Part shown: piece by piece, positions 25,836-33,361 of the stretch
Position numbering within the stretch: the first letter of the stretch is position 1
How the letters are laid out: every line of letters starts with the position of its first letter
Assembly (NCBI GenBank): GCA_007132225.1
Contig: SLPB01000080.1
Span: 1 to 33,361 of the forward strand
DNA length: 33,361 nucleotides
Direction: 5' to 3'
Source: Bacteroidales bacterium
Lineage (GTDB): Bacteria; Bacteroidota; Bacteroidia; Bacteroidales; PUMT01
The notes under the pieces: model-generated
Database searches by the model: none
What the model saw: the letters and a program-made list of their open reading frames with translations, nothing else
Told to the model about the DNA's origin: nothing
Made by a program: the position numbers and the translations under genes

Positions 25836-25874
25836 AACAAAGAAAGCCGCTCTTTACAAGCGGCTTTCTTTGTT
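25836..25874 (-). terminator. Strong hairpin terminator of tRNA-Gln
   Basis: aacaaagaaagccgct (25836-25851) and its exact reverse complement (25859-25874) form a perfect 16-bp stem with a 7-base loop. On the minus strand the GC core is followed by CTTTGTT. It begins 6 bp after the tRNA-Gln 3' end. The symmetrical A/T flanks mean it could also work for plus-strand transcripts. Confidence 0.8.
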
Positions 25875-25880
25875 GGGTTG

Positions 25881-25951
25881 TTGACCGACCAGGACTCGAA
25901 CCTGAACCGGCAGAACCAAAATCTGCAGTGCTACCATTACACCATCGGTCA
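25881..25951 (-). tRNA. tRNA-Gln (TTG)
   Basis: The reverse complement folds as a 71-nt cloverleaf. Acceptor TGACCGA pairs with TCGGTCA plus discriminator A. The anticodon stem is GCAGA/TCTGC with loop TTTTGGT (anticodon TTG), and the T-arm is CAGG-TTCGAGT-CCTG. The weak first acceptor pair (T-A) is typical of tRNA-Gln. CCA is not encoded. Confidence 0.94.
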
Positions 25952-26022
25952 ATTTTTCCAATACGCTGCAAAAGTAATAAAAAAAAGAAATTCCGGAAAT
26001 TGTGAATGTATTATTATTACAT

Positions 26023-27618
26023 CTAATTACTTTTTATTAATCCCTCACCGGTCATCATCCACTTTTTACCAGTCATAGACGATATTCTTTCTCTTTCAAC
26101 GCTTCGGGCAGAAGTGATTATGCGGTCGGTCTTTTCACCAAGGTGGATCTTATATCCATCGGGAAGATTTAATCGCATACTGACAGAGGCAAAATTCCAT
26201 AGTTCATCTTCAGGTACTGTGAACATATTACCGAGAATAATAACAGAATCCCGAAACTCCCATTCGTAAACAATATTCTCAGCATTCAGCCCGGCATAGA
26301 ACTGACTTGATCCTCTTGACCTTCTCTCTAAAACCAGCTCAGGAACTTCGGCTGAGGTATGCCTGATGCTCAACGAAGGGCGGGAATAAATCATCTCATT
26401 TACGGGATCCATAAATAATCCCCGGGAATGACTGTGAAACCAGGTCAGATCTTCAAGCCGGTTAGCATTTATTCTGTCTTCCATTTGCAGGTACAAGGTT
26501 TCAGAAGTAGTGGGAGCAAGTTCTAAATTCTCCCGGGAAGTTCCACTGAATGCATACTTACGGGCTTCAACAAATCCAAGAGTAAAGAGTACCGAAATAC
26601 TAATAACCCATACAATAAGTGCAATGATCCCCAGACCTTTGTCTTTTGCCTTAAGCCGAAAAACAAGCTTAATCCCGCCATAAATAATTGCTATCAAGGG
26701 AATTATAACTGTAAAGAAGAGGGCGGAAAGGATTATTGAAAGATTGGCAGGATCGATGAAAGCAGATAAAAACTGATTAAGCGGGAAAATAGTCCCATTG
26801 AACCATGCCAGGGAAAAAATGTTTGATTGAAAAAAGAATACGCCCAGAAAGCTCATAAGAATGACGAACCCGGCAAATACAAGCACAATGCCCAGCAGAA
26901 CAAGCACGACCTTTGCTGCAACAACGAGGATAGATCCAATAACCCGTCCTATTTCCTGTGCGGCAGAAGTAGCCTGCCTGTAACCCTCGCTTTTTTCAAA
27001 ATCCTTGTATTTTGCCTTAACATCGTCATACTCCTGTTTTACAGTTCTCTCAATATTTGATATTGTAACATGCTCCCCCCTCATTTCAAGTTTTTGTGCT
27101 ATGGTGACAGCCCTGGGAATTGCTATCCACAAAATAATATAAACAAGTGCCCAGACCCCGTGGCCGATAATGAGCAATACAACAAAAAGTATTCTTATTA
27201 TAACCGCATCAATGCCAAAATAAGCTCCCAGTCCCCCGCACACCCCGCCAAGCACAGAATTATCGGGATCCCTGTACAGTCGCCTGGGTCCTTTTTTAGA
27301 GCTTATTTTTGTTTCGCCGGTTTTACCTGTCTCAGCTTCAGCTTCTTCCGCCTCCTCAACAAAATCAACGGGGTCACCCATTACTGCAGTTACTTCAACA
27401 ACATCTTCAATGGTTATAACCTCTTTCTTGTTTTCACTGACACGTGAATGGAAAAGCTCGGCTATCCTGGACTCAATATCATCAACTATCTCCTTTCCTC
27501 CTTCTTTATTGCTAAAATAGAGCTCGACTGATTTGAGGTAGGTTTTAAGTTTTTCATAAGCATCCTCATCAATATGAAAGATGACGCCACTAATATTTAT
27601 TTTTATTGCTTTTTTCAT
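26023..27618 (-). CDS. Large PspC-domain membrane protein
   Basis: A 531-residue membrane protein. The first 85 or so residues are a soluble domain (INISGVIFHIDEDAYEKLKTYL, IVDDIESRIAELF, VMGDPVDF), followed by an acidic linker. The PspC domain is at about 112-171 (RRLYRDPDNSVLGGVCGGLGAYFGID with a transmembrane helix ending LWIAIPRAV). Further hydrophobic helices occur around 230-350. The C-terminal 170 residues resemble an extracytoplasmic beta-rich domain. PspC domains occur in envelope-stress systems, but no pspA or pspB is nearby. It is the last gene of a minus-strand group with padR and a shorter paralogue. A long inverted repeat lies in the spacer just upstream of its start. Confidence 0.9.
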   Translation of the reverse strand: MKKAIKINISGVIFHIDEDAYEKLKTYLKSVELYFSNKEGGKEIVDDIESRIAELFHSRVSENKKEVITIEDVVEVTAVMGDPVDFVEEAEEAEAETGKTGETKISSKKGPRRLYRDPDNSVLGGVCGGLGAYFGIDAVIIRILFVVLLIIGHGVWALVYIILWIAIPRAVTIAQKLEMRGEHVTISNIERTVKQEYDDVKAKYKDFEKSEGYRQATSAAQEIGRVIGSILVVAAKVVLVLLGIVLVFAGFVILMSFLGVFFFQSNIFSLAWFNGTIFPLNQFLSAFIDPANLSIILSALFFTVIIPLIAIIYGGIKLVFRLKAKDKGLGIIALIVWVISISVLFTLGFVEARKYAFSGTSRENLELAPTTSETLYLQMEDRINANRLEDLTWFHSHSRGLFMDPVNEMIYSRPSLSIRHTSAEVPELVLERRSRGSSQFYAGLNAENIVYEWEFRDSVIILGNMFTVPEDELWNFASVSMRLNLPDGYKIHLGEKTDRIITSARSVERERISSMTGKKWMMTGEGLIKSN

Positions 27619-27659
27619 CAGTAAATATTTATATTAATAATTTAACCTGATGGATCTTA

Positions 27660-27771
27660 CCATATCAATATTTTGACTTCGTCGATCTCACATGCAATAT
27701 ATCTTTCATTGAACAATAATAATCAGATAAGACATTCATTATATGTGAAAATATTGAAAATATTGATATGG
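27660..27771. repeat. Perfect 15-bp inverted repeat between padR and large pspC
   Basis: ccatatcaatatttt (27660-27674) and its exact reverse complement aaaatattgatatgg (27757-27771) are separated by 82 bases. Both arms lie in the 158-bp spacer, the right arm 6 bp beyond the padR stop and the left arm about 42 bp upstream of the large pspC start. A second partial copy, gaaaatatt, precedes the right arm. The arms could be paired operator half-regions or a long RNA stem. Confidence 0.7.
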
Positions 27772-27776
27772 ACGAT

Positions 27777-28139
27777 TCATTTCAGATTGTTTTTTTTGGG
27801 TTCAGGTTGATTGCGTGCCTGGTTAATGGAACTGACAGCAGTGATAAGATCCTGCCACGACTTGTCAAGCTCTTCAAGAAAAGCTTTTCCCTTTTCTGTG
27901 AGAGTATAGTACTTTCTGGGTGGTCCCTGCTGGGACTCTTCCCACCTGTAACTTAGCAACCCTGCATTTTTCTGCCGGGTCAACAAGGGGTACATAGTAC
28001 CTTCAACCACAATCATTTTAGCTTCTTTCAGCTCTTTTATGATATCGGAAGCATAAGCATCATTATTCGCCAGAATGGATAAAATGCAATATTCCAGCAC
28101 CCCTTTTCTCATTTGCGCCTTTGTATTTTCCACGTTCAT
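27777..28139 (-). CDS. PadR-family transcriptional regulator
   Basis: A 120-residue winged-helix repressor. KAQMRKGVLEYCILSILANNDAYASDIIKELKEA, VVEGTMYPLLTRQKNAGLLSYRW and GPPRKYYTLTEKGKAFLEEL are the classic PadR wHTH and wing. A short C-terminal helix (to about 108) gives the small PadR-s2 type. PadR regulators of this size often pair with PspC-domain membrane proteins in Bacteroidetes and Firmicutes. Here it sits between two PspC paralogues on the same strand (gaps 147 and 158 bp), so it most likely regulates this locus. A GCTTATT-aca-AATAAGC hairpin lies 39 bp upstream of its start. Confidence 0.95.
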   Translation of the reverse strand: MNVENTKAQMRKGVLEYCILSILANNDAYASDIIKELKEAKMIVVEGTMYPLLTRQKNAGLLSYRWEESQQGPPRKYYTLTEKGKAFLEELDKSWQDLITAVSSINQARNQPEPKKNNLK

Positions 28140-28177
28140 ATTAAAAATATTCGGATTAGTAAATCAGTTATAATTAT

Positions 28178-28194
28178 GCTTATTACAAATAAGC
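28178..28194. repeat. Inverted repeat upstream of padR
   Basis: gcttatt-aca-aataagc, a perfect 7-bp inverted repeat, lies between the short pspC stop and the padR start. aatca and tgatt flank it and could extend the pairing with a bulge. It is a candidate regulatory site or weak transcript hairpin. Confidence 0.45.
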
Positions 28195-28286
28195 TGATTA
28201 AGTTATTCTCTGCAATCGCATCATAGCGGACTGAATTGGGAAATGAGATCACAATGTCGCTGGAGGAATCTGAAATGTACATGTTT

Positions 28287-28895
28287 TTAAATTTTCAGGT
28301 TTTGTCTCACATTGTTGAATTCTTCCTTAACTGCCCGGACTATATTCGATATGTTAACAGGTTCACCTTTCATCTCCAGTTTCTGAGCTGTTGTTACAGC
28401 AGGCGGGATTACAAGCCACAGGAGCAGGTACAGTAGAAATCCGGAAAAGAATAAAAGCGAAAGAACAACAAAAGCTGTCCTTATCCATAACACATCAACA
28501 GACCAGTAGGATGATATTCCACTGCAAACTCCACCCAGAATACGATTGTCCACATCCCTGTATATTCTCCTGCGGCCTTTTCTGCCGGAAGAATAACTTT
28601 CCGATTCACTACTGCTATGCCCCTCCCCTTTCGCGTCGGCAATATCACCGGGATCTCCCATGATCCCGATGACCATTTCCACATCCCTGATGGTAACAGG
28701 CTTAAGGCCGGGACTTGCTCCCCCGGAAAACAATTCGGCTATGCGTGACTCAATATCGGCAAGAATATCGCTTCTCTCTCCCTCATCTGAAAAGTGACTT
28801 TCTATCTTATCGAGATAATTTTTCAGCAGCTCATAAGCATCTTCGTCAATGCTGAAAACTGCTCCACCCAGATTAATTGTTATAGTTTTCTTCAT
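28287..28895 (-). CDS. Short PspC-domain protein, paralogue of the large one
   Basis: A 202-residue protein whose whole length parallels the first 200 or so residues of the large PspC protein. The shared parts are the N-terminal soluble domain (INLGGAVFSIDEDAYELLKNYL, ILADIESRIAELF, IMGDPGDI), a Ser-rich linker and the PspC domain (RRRIYRDVDNRILGGVCSGISSYWSVD, transmembrane helix ending LWLVIPPAV). The tail (AQKLEMKGEPVNISNIVRAVKEEFNNVRQNL) matches the segment after PspC in the paralogue. It then stops where the larger protein continues into further membrane helices. It may be a truncated duplicate or a genuine short regulator of the larger one. It is first in the pspC-padR-pspC group and divergent from the DUF2797 gene. 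Confidence 0.9.
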   Translation of the reverse strand: MKKTITINLGGAVFSIDEDAYELLKNYLDKIESHFSDEGERSDILADIESRIAELFSGGASPGLKPVTIRDVEMVIGIMGDPGDIADAKGEGHSSSESESYSSGRKGRRRIYRDVDNRILGGVCSGISSYWSVDVLWIRTAFVVLSLLFFSGFLLYLLLWLVIPPAVTTAQKLEMKGEPVNISNIVRAVKEEFNNVRQNLKI

Positions 28896-29006
28896 CTTAA
28901 TATTGTTTGTTAATTCTGTTTTAAAATCTGAACCGTATTATGCTATATGAGGTATAATTTATAAATTTGAACTCAATGGATAACAATAATACCTTTCATC
29001 ACCTAC

Positions 29007-29058
29007 TTATATCTTATACAAAGATATAAATTTATATTTATACTATGCAATACATAGT
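29007..29058. promoter_or_regulatory. Two inverted repeats in the pspC/DUF2797 divergent spacer
   Basis: ttatatctt-ataca-aagatataa (29007-29029, perfect 9-bp arms) and actatg-caata-catagt (29042-29058, perfect 6-bp arms) stand 13 bp apart, both with 5-base centres. The second resembles the TATG/CATA dyads bound by PadR repressors, and the pair is well placed to control the short pspC gene or the DUF2797 gene. Binding by the local PadR is inference. Confidence 0.5.
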
Positions 29059-29112
29059 TCTATATTTTTTGAATTTTTTAGTAAATACTTTTAATCCCCA
29101 TAATAATTACCG

Positions 29113-29916
29113 ATGAGCATTTATTCCGGCACCATAAAAAAAATGCAGTCCGCACTTTATGAAAATGTTTCTTACAGTCTCCCTGTCGGGGAAGAAAAAG
29201 TAGACATGAACAGCCTGATTGGAAAAGAGCTTTCTCTGGAATACCTCAATGAGATATTCTGCATTGGTTGCGGAAGGAGAACCAAAAAATCGTTTGCCCA
29301 GGGATACTGCTATCCCTGCCTTCTGAATTCACCGGAAACGGACAAATGCATACTTCATCCCGAGATGTGCCAGGCTCATGAAGGCATATCGCGCGATATG
29401 GAGTGGTCTAAAACCAGGTGCCTTCAGGATCATTTTGTTTATCTGTCAGATACTACCGGTCTGAAAGTGGGTGTTACAAGGGCAACCCAGGTACCGACAA
29501 GATGGATCGACCAGGGTGCCACCCGCGCCATAATAATTGCAAGAGCCCCTAACCGTTTCATTGCCGGAACCATTGAAGTATTCCTGAAAACCCATTTTGC
29601 CGACAAAACCAACTGGAGAAACATGCTTACCAACAAGCAGCAAACTGTGCCTGACCTTTTGAAAGAAAAAAAGAGAGCCTCCGGGATCATGCCGGAGGAA
29701 TTTAGAGAATACCTTATTGATGATGCTAAAATCACATCCGTAAATTTCCCCGTAAGGGAATATCCTGAAAAAGTAACAACCCTGACATTTGATAAAACCC
29801 CTTTAATAAATGGGGTCCTTAAGGGAATAAAAGGCCAGTACCTGATATTTGACGGGGGAAGGGTTCTTAATGTTCGCCGGCACAATGGCTATAAAATTCG
29901 TTTGCAGTTTCTTTAG
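29113..29916 (+). CDS. DUF2797 family protein with zinc-binding and GIY-YIG-like segments
   Basis: A 267-residue cytosolic protein of the DUF2797 family, function unestablished. A Cys cluster CIGCGRRTKKSFAQGYCYPC (Cys50, 53, 66, 69) and a following Cys79/His82/Cys86 look like a zinc-ribbon. Residues about 109-135 (VYLSDTTGLKVGVTR then TRWIDQGATRA) follow the GIY-YIG pattern of two short strands, KVGVT and a conserved Arg; the second half (IEVFLKTHFADKTNW) continues it. The conserved Tyr/Arg arrangement is incomplete compared with true GIY-YIG nucleases, so nuclease activity is uncertain. The C-terminal 60 residues are a beta-rich extension. The gene is divergent from the pspC/padR group and about 270 bp upstream of tldD. 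Confidence 0.85.
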   Translation: MSIYSGTIKKMQSALYENVSYSLPVGEEKVDMNSLIGKELSLEYLNEIFCIGCGRRTKKSFAQGYCYPCLLNSPETDKCILHPEMCQAHEGISRDMEWSKTRCLQDHFVYLSDTTGLKVGVTRATQVPTRWIDQGATRAIIIARAPNRFIAGTIEVFLKTHFADKTNWRNMLTNKQQTVPDLLKEKKRASGIMPEEFREYLIDDAKITSVNFPVREYPEKVTTLTFDKTPLINGVLKGIKGQYLIFDGGRVLNVRRHNGYKIRLQFL

Positions 29917-29944
29917 TTCCAGTTAACATCTGCAGGAGCCATTT

Positions 29945-29962
29945 ACCGGATGGGTGTCCGGT
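29945..29962 (+). terminator. Weak hairpin after the DUF2797 gene
   Basis: accgga-tgggtg-tccggt is a perfect 6-bp stem 28 bp after the stop, followed only by TT and a mixed sequence. It could be an inefficient terminator. Confidence 0.35.
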
Positions 29963-30029
29963 TTGAAAATTTATGCTGTATAACATTAGGCGTTCGGAAA
30001 AATTCATGTTTATCTCTTATACAAATAAT

Positions 30030-30037
30030 TATTTTTG
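30030..30037 (+). promoter_or_regulatory. Possible -7 box for tldD
   Basis: TATTTTTG fits the TAnnTTTG -7 consensus about 150 bp upstream of the tldD-like start. TTTA at 30009-30012 stands 17 bp upstream as a weak -33 element. Confidence 0.35.
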
Positions 30038-30189
30038 CTTTAACCCGGGAGGTTGTATATTGTTCATTAAAAAAACACCGTTTACTACAAACAAACCGAC
30101 AGTTTGATACGCAGGAGGCGGACATTATCGACGGAAATATATACTTAGCTCATTACAAACATATGGACTAATTAAAATAACCAGCCAGA

Positions 30190-31719
30190 ATGAATAAATA
30201 TAAAGCAAGAACAATACCCAGAAGAAAATTTATGGAAATGAGTTTAAAAGGAGGATTGATGCTGGCAACCACGCCGGCCCTTCTCAGCCAGATCTCTTCC
30301 TGCAGCTCCCGCCCGGTGGCAGGTCCAGGAATGGACATTGATAAGCCGGTACTGGACAAGGTGATTGCCAGAGCACTTTCCCAGGGAGGGGAATTTGCCG
30401 ATGTATACCTGGAGAACAGGGTGTCAAGGAATATCATCATGGAAGAGTCACTTTTCAGAAGCGGACTCTATGGTATATCCCAGGGGGCCGGGGTAAGAGT
30501 TGTTTGCGGAGATAAAACCGGGTTTGCCTATACTGATGAGATAACCGAGGAAAATCTTCTCAGGGCTGCCGAAGTGGCATCCTACGTAGCAAGGAACTCT
30601 TCTGTAACAGAGCCGGTAAATATCAGAAGAGGAAAGCGTGATTCTTATATCACGGTAAAGCAGCCGTTAAATGAGATAGCCGACACCAGGCGTATAGAGA
30701 TAATGGAAAGAGCCAACCAGGCAGCGCTGGACTACGACCCACGCATCAAAATGGCAAAAATTGATTATTATGACCAGGTGCGGGGAAGGGTTATAGCCAA
30801 CAGTGAGGGACTCTATCTTCGTGATGAATTGCCCCTGATGTTTTTCATTGTAGAGACCATGAGTGACGACGGAACCAGCCGTCACATGTCACGGGAGCGT
30901 GTTAGTCAGCATTCCGGTTTCGAAATGTTCGAAAAGTACACCCCTGAATATGTTGCAGAGAGTGCAGCAAGGGAAGCGATAGACATGCTTGACGCTGAAG
31001 ATGCCCCGGCAGGGGTTATGGACGTGGTAATGCAGAATGGCTGGGGTGGTGTGCTGGTGCACGAAGCTGTAGGACATCCACTGGAAGCAGACAACATAGC
31101 CAAAGAGATAGGTGCCTTTACCGGAAAGCTTGGTCAGAAGGTGGCGGCAGATTGCTTTACCATGATCGATGACGGTACAATTCCCGATATGAGGGGTACA
31201 ATTAATTTTGATGATGAAGGAACACCGGCAAAGCGCAATGTGCTAATTGAGAAAGGTGTTTTAAAGGGCTACATGACTGATGTCCTAAGTTCCAGCCAAC
31301 TGAGCATGGAAAGGACTGGTAACGGCCGTCGTGAATCGTTCCGCAGGATACCAATACCCCGTATGACCAATACTTATATAGATAATGGATCAGACAATCC
31401 GGCCGATATACTTGCTTCAACCAAAAAGGGACTCTATGTACAAAGCCTGAGCGGTGGAAGTGTAAATCCGGTCACCGGTGTTTTTAACTTCACCTGCCGG
31501 GAAGCCTACCTTATTGAAAACGGTAAAAAAACTACTCCCGTTAAAGGTGCTACCCTTATTGGATCATGTATGGAAGTTATCTCCAACATTGATGCAGTTG
31601 GCGATGACCTCTATTTTGGTTCCGGGATATGTGGGAAAAGCGGACAAATGGCCGAGGTAACCGTAGGTCAGCCTACCGTAAGAATAAGGGGTATAAATGT
31701 AGGCGGAAGCAGGGCTTAA
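30190..31719 (+). CDS. tldD: TldD-family metalloprotease with Tat/lipoprotein-like leader
   Basis: A 509-residue member of the TldD/PmbA family (peptidase U62), the catalytic subunit of the TldD/TldE zinc protease that trims unstructured peptides and matures some RiPPs. The zinc motif HEAVGH is at 291-296 (His291, Glu292, His296), with a family Cys in IGSCMEVI near the C-terminus. Unlike E. coli TldD, the N-terminus carries PRRKFMEMS, a hydrophobic segment and ISSC (Cys38). This fits a twin-arginine leader with a possible lipid-attachment cysteine, so it may be exported. The partner tldE follows 119 bp downstream on the same strand. A mis-set start is unlikely because the next internal Met codons fall inside the leader. 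Confidence 0.93.
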   Translation: MNKYKARTIPRRKFMEMSLKGGLMLATTPALLSQISSCSSRPVAGPGMDIDKPVLDKVIARALSQGGEFADVYLENRVSRNIIMEESLFRSGLYGISQGAGVRVVCGDKTGFAYTDEITEENLLRAAEVASYVARNSSVTEPVNIRRGKRDSYITVKQPLNEIADTRRIEIMERANQAALDYDPRIKMAKIDYYDQVRGRVIANSEGLYLRDELPLMFFIVETMSDDGTSRHMSRERVSQHSGFEMFEKYTPEYVAESAAREAIDMLDAEDAPAGVMDVVMQNGWGGVLVHEAVGHPLEADNIAKEIGAFTGKLGQKVAADCFTMIDDGTIPDMRGTINFDDEGTPAKRNVLIEKGVLKGYMTDVLSSSQLSMERTGNGRRESFRRIPIPRMTNTYIDNGSDNPADILASTKKGLYVQSLSGGSVNPVTGVFNFTCREAYLIENGKKTTPVKGATLIGSCMEVISNIDAVGDDLYFGSGICGKSGQMAEVTVGQPTVRIRGINVGGSRA

Positions 31720-31838
31720 TCTTAATGTTGAATAATAAAAGACCTCATAACTTACCAAAGGTTAATAAAAGATTGATAATCGAATCGGGACAATAATTAA
31801 AATTCAATTCTTTTGATGACTACCAAAGCTTATTATAT

Positions 31839-33173
31839 ATGGACTACAAGAAATTAACAGTAAAACTGGTCGACAAATGCCTCAGCCTGGGGGCGGACTC
31901 TGCCGAGGTTTATCTTCAAACCTCCAGGAACCTTTCCATCAGGGTGCGCAATGCAGATATTGAAACGATTCAGGAAGCTTCCTCCGGCGGAGTTGGTTTC
32001 AGGGTTATCGTTGAGGGTAAAATGGGCTTCAGTCATAGTAATGATCTTAGCGAGCAGGCCCTCAATGATACAATAAGCAGGGCGGTGGCATTTGCAAAGC
32101 TTACCACACCCGATGAAAGTAATATTCTTCCATCTGACAACCGTCTGACAAGAGTTGAGGGATTGTTTGACCCGGAAATATCGGGTATAAGCATGGAGCG
32201 AAAAATAGATATGGCACTTGCAATTGAAAAGCATGCCATGAATGATCCGAAAATAACCCACAGCTCGGGATCTTCATTTGGTGAAAGAGAAGGGGAAGTC
32301 TTTATTGCAAACTCCGGAGGATTATCCAAATCATATAAATCATCCATCTGCTCCCTGGGTGTTGGAGTTGTTGCTGAGAAAGATGACCAGCGAAGAACAG
32401 GAGGGGAATACTGTTCCCGCAGGTTCTTTTCTGACCTTGAACCCCTGGAAGAAATTGCAGAAAAAGCCGCCAGGAAAGCCTGGGAGCTGCTCGACCCCCG
32501 CATGGTAAAAACACAAAGAGCTGCCGTCATATTCGATCCTTCAGTGGCACCCTCTCTTTTACAGGGAGTGATAGCAGCGCTTAACGGTGAAAGGGTGCTT
32601 CAGGGAGCAAGTTTTCTAAAGGATTCCCTGAATGAACAATTTGCCTCACCACTGCTTTCTGTAACCGATGACGGCACAAAGCCAAAAGGTATAGGCAGTG
32701 CTCCCTTCGATGGAGAGGGAGTTCCCACCGCAAAAAGGGTGCTTATTGAAAACGGCATATTGAAAGGTTTTACCTACAATACCCGGGTTGCTGCAAGAGC
32801 CGGGGTTGAAAGCACGGGCAATGCTTCAAGAGGCGGATATACAAATCTCCCCGGCATCGGAACACATAATCTTTATCTAACTGCCGGTCAGTACAGCCAG
32901 GAGGAGATAATTGCTGCAACCCCGCGCGGATTGATGCTGAAAGGACTCACCGGTTACGGAATTGATCCCGTGAGTGGCAATTTCAGTGGCGGAGCTACAG
33001 GTTTCTGGATCGAAAACGGAAAAATTCTCTATCCGGTCGAGGGACTGGCGATTGCAGGAAGCGCCGATCAGATCCTGAATGGAATTGATATGATGGGCAG
33101 CGATATTGATATGAACCGATCGTTTGCCTCTCCAACTTTGCGTATAGCAGAAATGCAGATCGGAGGGTCCTGA
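31839..33173 (+). CDS. pmbA: TldE/PmbA-family protease subunit
   Basis: A 444-residue PmbA/TldE homologue without an HExxxH motif, as expected for the non-catalytic partner in the TldD/TldE heterodimer. Segments such as SLGADSAEVYLQTSRNLSIRVRNADIETIQEASSGGVGFRV, SVTDDGTKPKGIGSAPFDGEGVPT and GNASRGGYTNLP (last two partial) match the family. There is no signal peptide or lipobox, so it is predicted cytosolic, in contrast to the leader on its upstream TldD partner. It is in tandem with tldD and probably co-transcribed. A hairpin-like stretch follows the stop. Confidence 0.93.
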   Translation: MDYKKLTVKLVDKCLSLGADSAEVYLQTSRNLSIRVRNADIETIQEASSGGVGFRVIVEGKMGFSHSNDLSEQALNDTISRAVAFAKLTTPDESNILPSDNRLTRVEGLFDPEISGISMERKIDMALAIEKHAMNDPKITHSSGSSFGEREGEVFIANSGGLSKSYKSSICSLGVGVVAEKDDQRRTGGEYCSRRFFSDLEPLEEIAEKAARKAWELLDPRMVKTQRAAVIFDPSVAPSLLQGVIAALNGERVLQGASFLKDSLNEQFASPLLSVTDDGTKPKGIGSAPFDGEGVPTAKRVLIENGILKGFTYNTRVAARAGVESTGNASRGGYTNLPGIGTHNLYLTAGQYSQEEIIAATPRGLMLKGLTGYGIDPVSGNFSGGATGFWIENGKILYPVEGLAIAGSADQILNGIDMMGSDIDMNRSFASPTLRIAEMQIGGS

Positions 33174-33181
33174 AAAAAATC

Positions 33182-33214
33182 CGGATAATATTAATATTTG
33201 TTGGTATATTACCG
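33182..33214 (+). terminator. Possible terminator after pmbA
   Basis: cggataatat and atattaccg pair with one bulged A around an AT-rich loop, 9 bp after the pmbA stop, and TTT follows. The stem is AT-rich and weak, so confidence is limited. From here to the window end no gene is seen. Confidence 0.35.
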
Positions 33215-33361
33215 TTTCAATAAAATTTTGTTTATTAATTTTTATTGTATTTTTATCCTGATGTTTTATTTTGGAGTGGCTTCGATTGGGAATCATCAAA
33301 AAGAAAATATCTTTACAAGAAATAACCCATGGTAATCTATTATCCTACACGGTGATGATAA

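Noticed and set aside
25800-26078. 92-codon plus-strand ORF
   Set aside because: It passes through the terminator and the antisense of tRNA-Gln and overlaps the pspC 3' end; it is a shadow ORF.

Overview
The window comes from a member of the Bacteroidetes, probably Bacteroidales/Marinilabiliales-like. It is AT-rich between genes and the starts lack Shine-Dalgarno sequences. A few upstream regions carry Bacteroidetes -7 boxes (TAnnTTTG). IspG is the long form with a large central insert. PspC/PadR genes, a TonB-dependent receptor feeding a FecCD-type importer, and loose-lipobox lipoproteins are also typical of the phylum. No phage, IS, CRISPR or rRNA genes are visible.

Layout. 1-260: a tRNA with anticodon CAT (minus) and its terminator, followed downstream by tandem T-arm fragments of the same tRNA. 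471-5242 (plus): a HAD phosphatase, then a likely unit of a Tat-exported beta-propeller glycosidase-like protein, an Nramp-fold transporter lacking all four canonical metal ligands, and an HpaI-type aldolase with intact active-site residues. 5273-9900 (minus): ispG, cysS and a patatin-like phospholipase. 10098-13017 (plus): RNase R and a TetR regulator. 13034-13672 (minus): an exported nitroreductase-like protein. 13893-17209 (plus): a membrane metallophosphoesterase, a lipoprotein-type M24 aminopeptidase P and a divergent SiaC/DUF1987 protein. 17230-19621 (minus): a Gfo/Idh/MocA oxidoreductase and a RhlE-type DEAD-box helicase.

19955-25203 (minus) is a metal-chelate/corrinoid-type uptake operon: TonB-dependent receptor, lipoprotein binding protein, FecCD permease and ATPase, the last three translationally overlapped. 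A 677-bp region without a gene separates it from tRNA-Gln(TTG), which has a perfect 16-bp terminator stem. 26023-28895 (minus) holds two paralogous PspC-domain membrane proteins flanking a PadR regulator, with several AT-rich inverted repeats in the spacers. 29113-33173 (plus) encodes a DUF2797 zinc/GIY-YIG-like protein and the TldD/TldE (PmbA) protease pair, in which TldD carries a Tat/lipoprotein-like leader.

Most genes are housekeeping or common Bacteroidetes accessory genes. The most unusual items are the ligand-less Nramp homologue beside sugar-type catabolic genes, the SiaC protein whose phospho-acceptor motif is replaced, the tRNA-fragment repeats at the left end, and the long inverted repeat between padR and the large pspC gene. 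All functional calls come from reading motifs; no database search was run.
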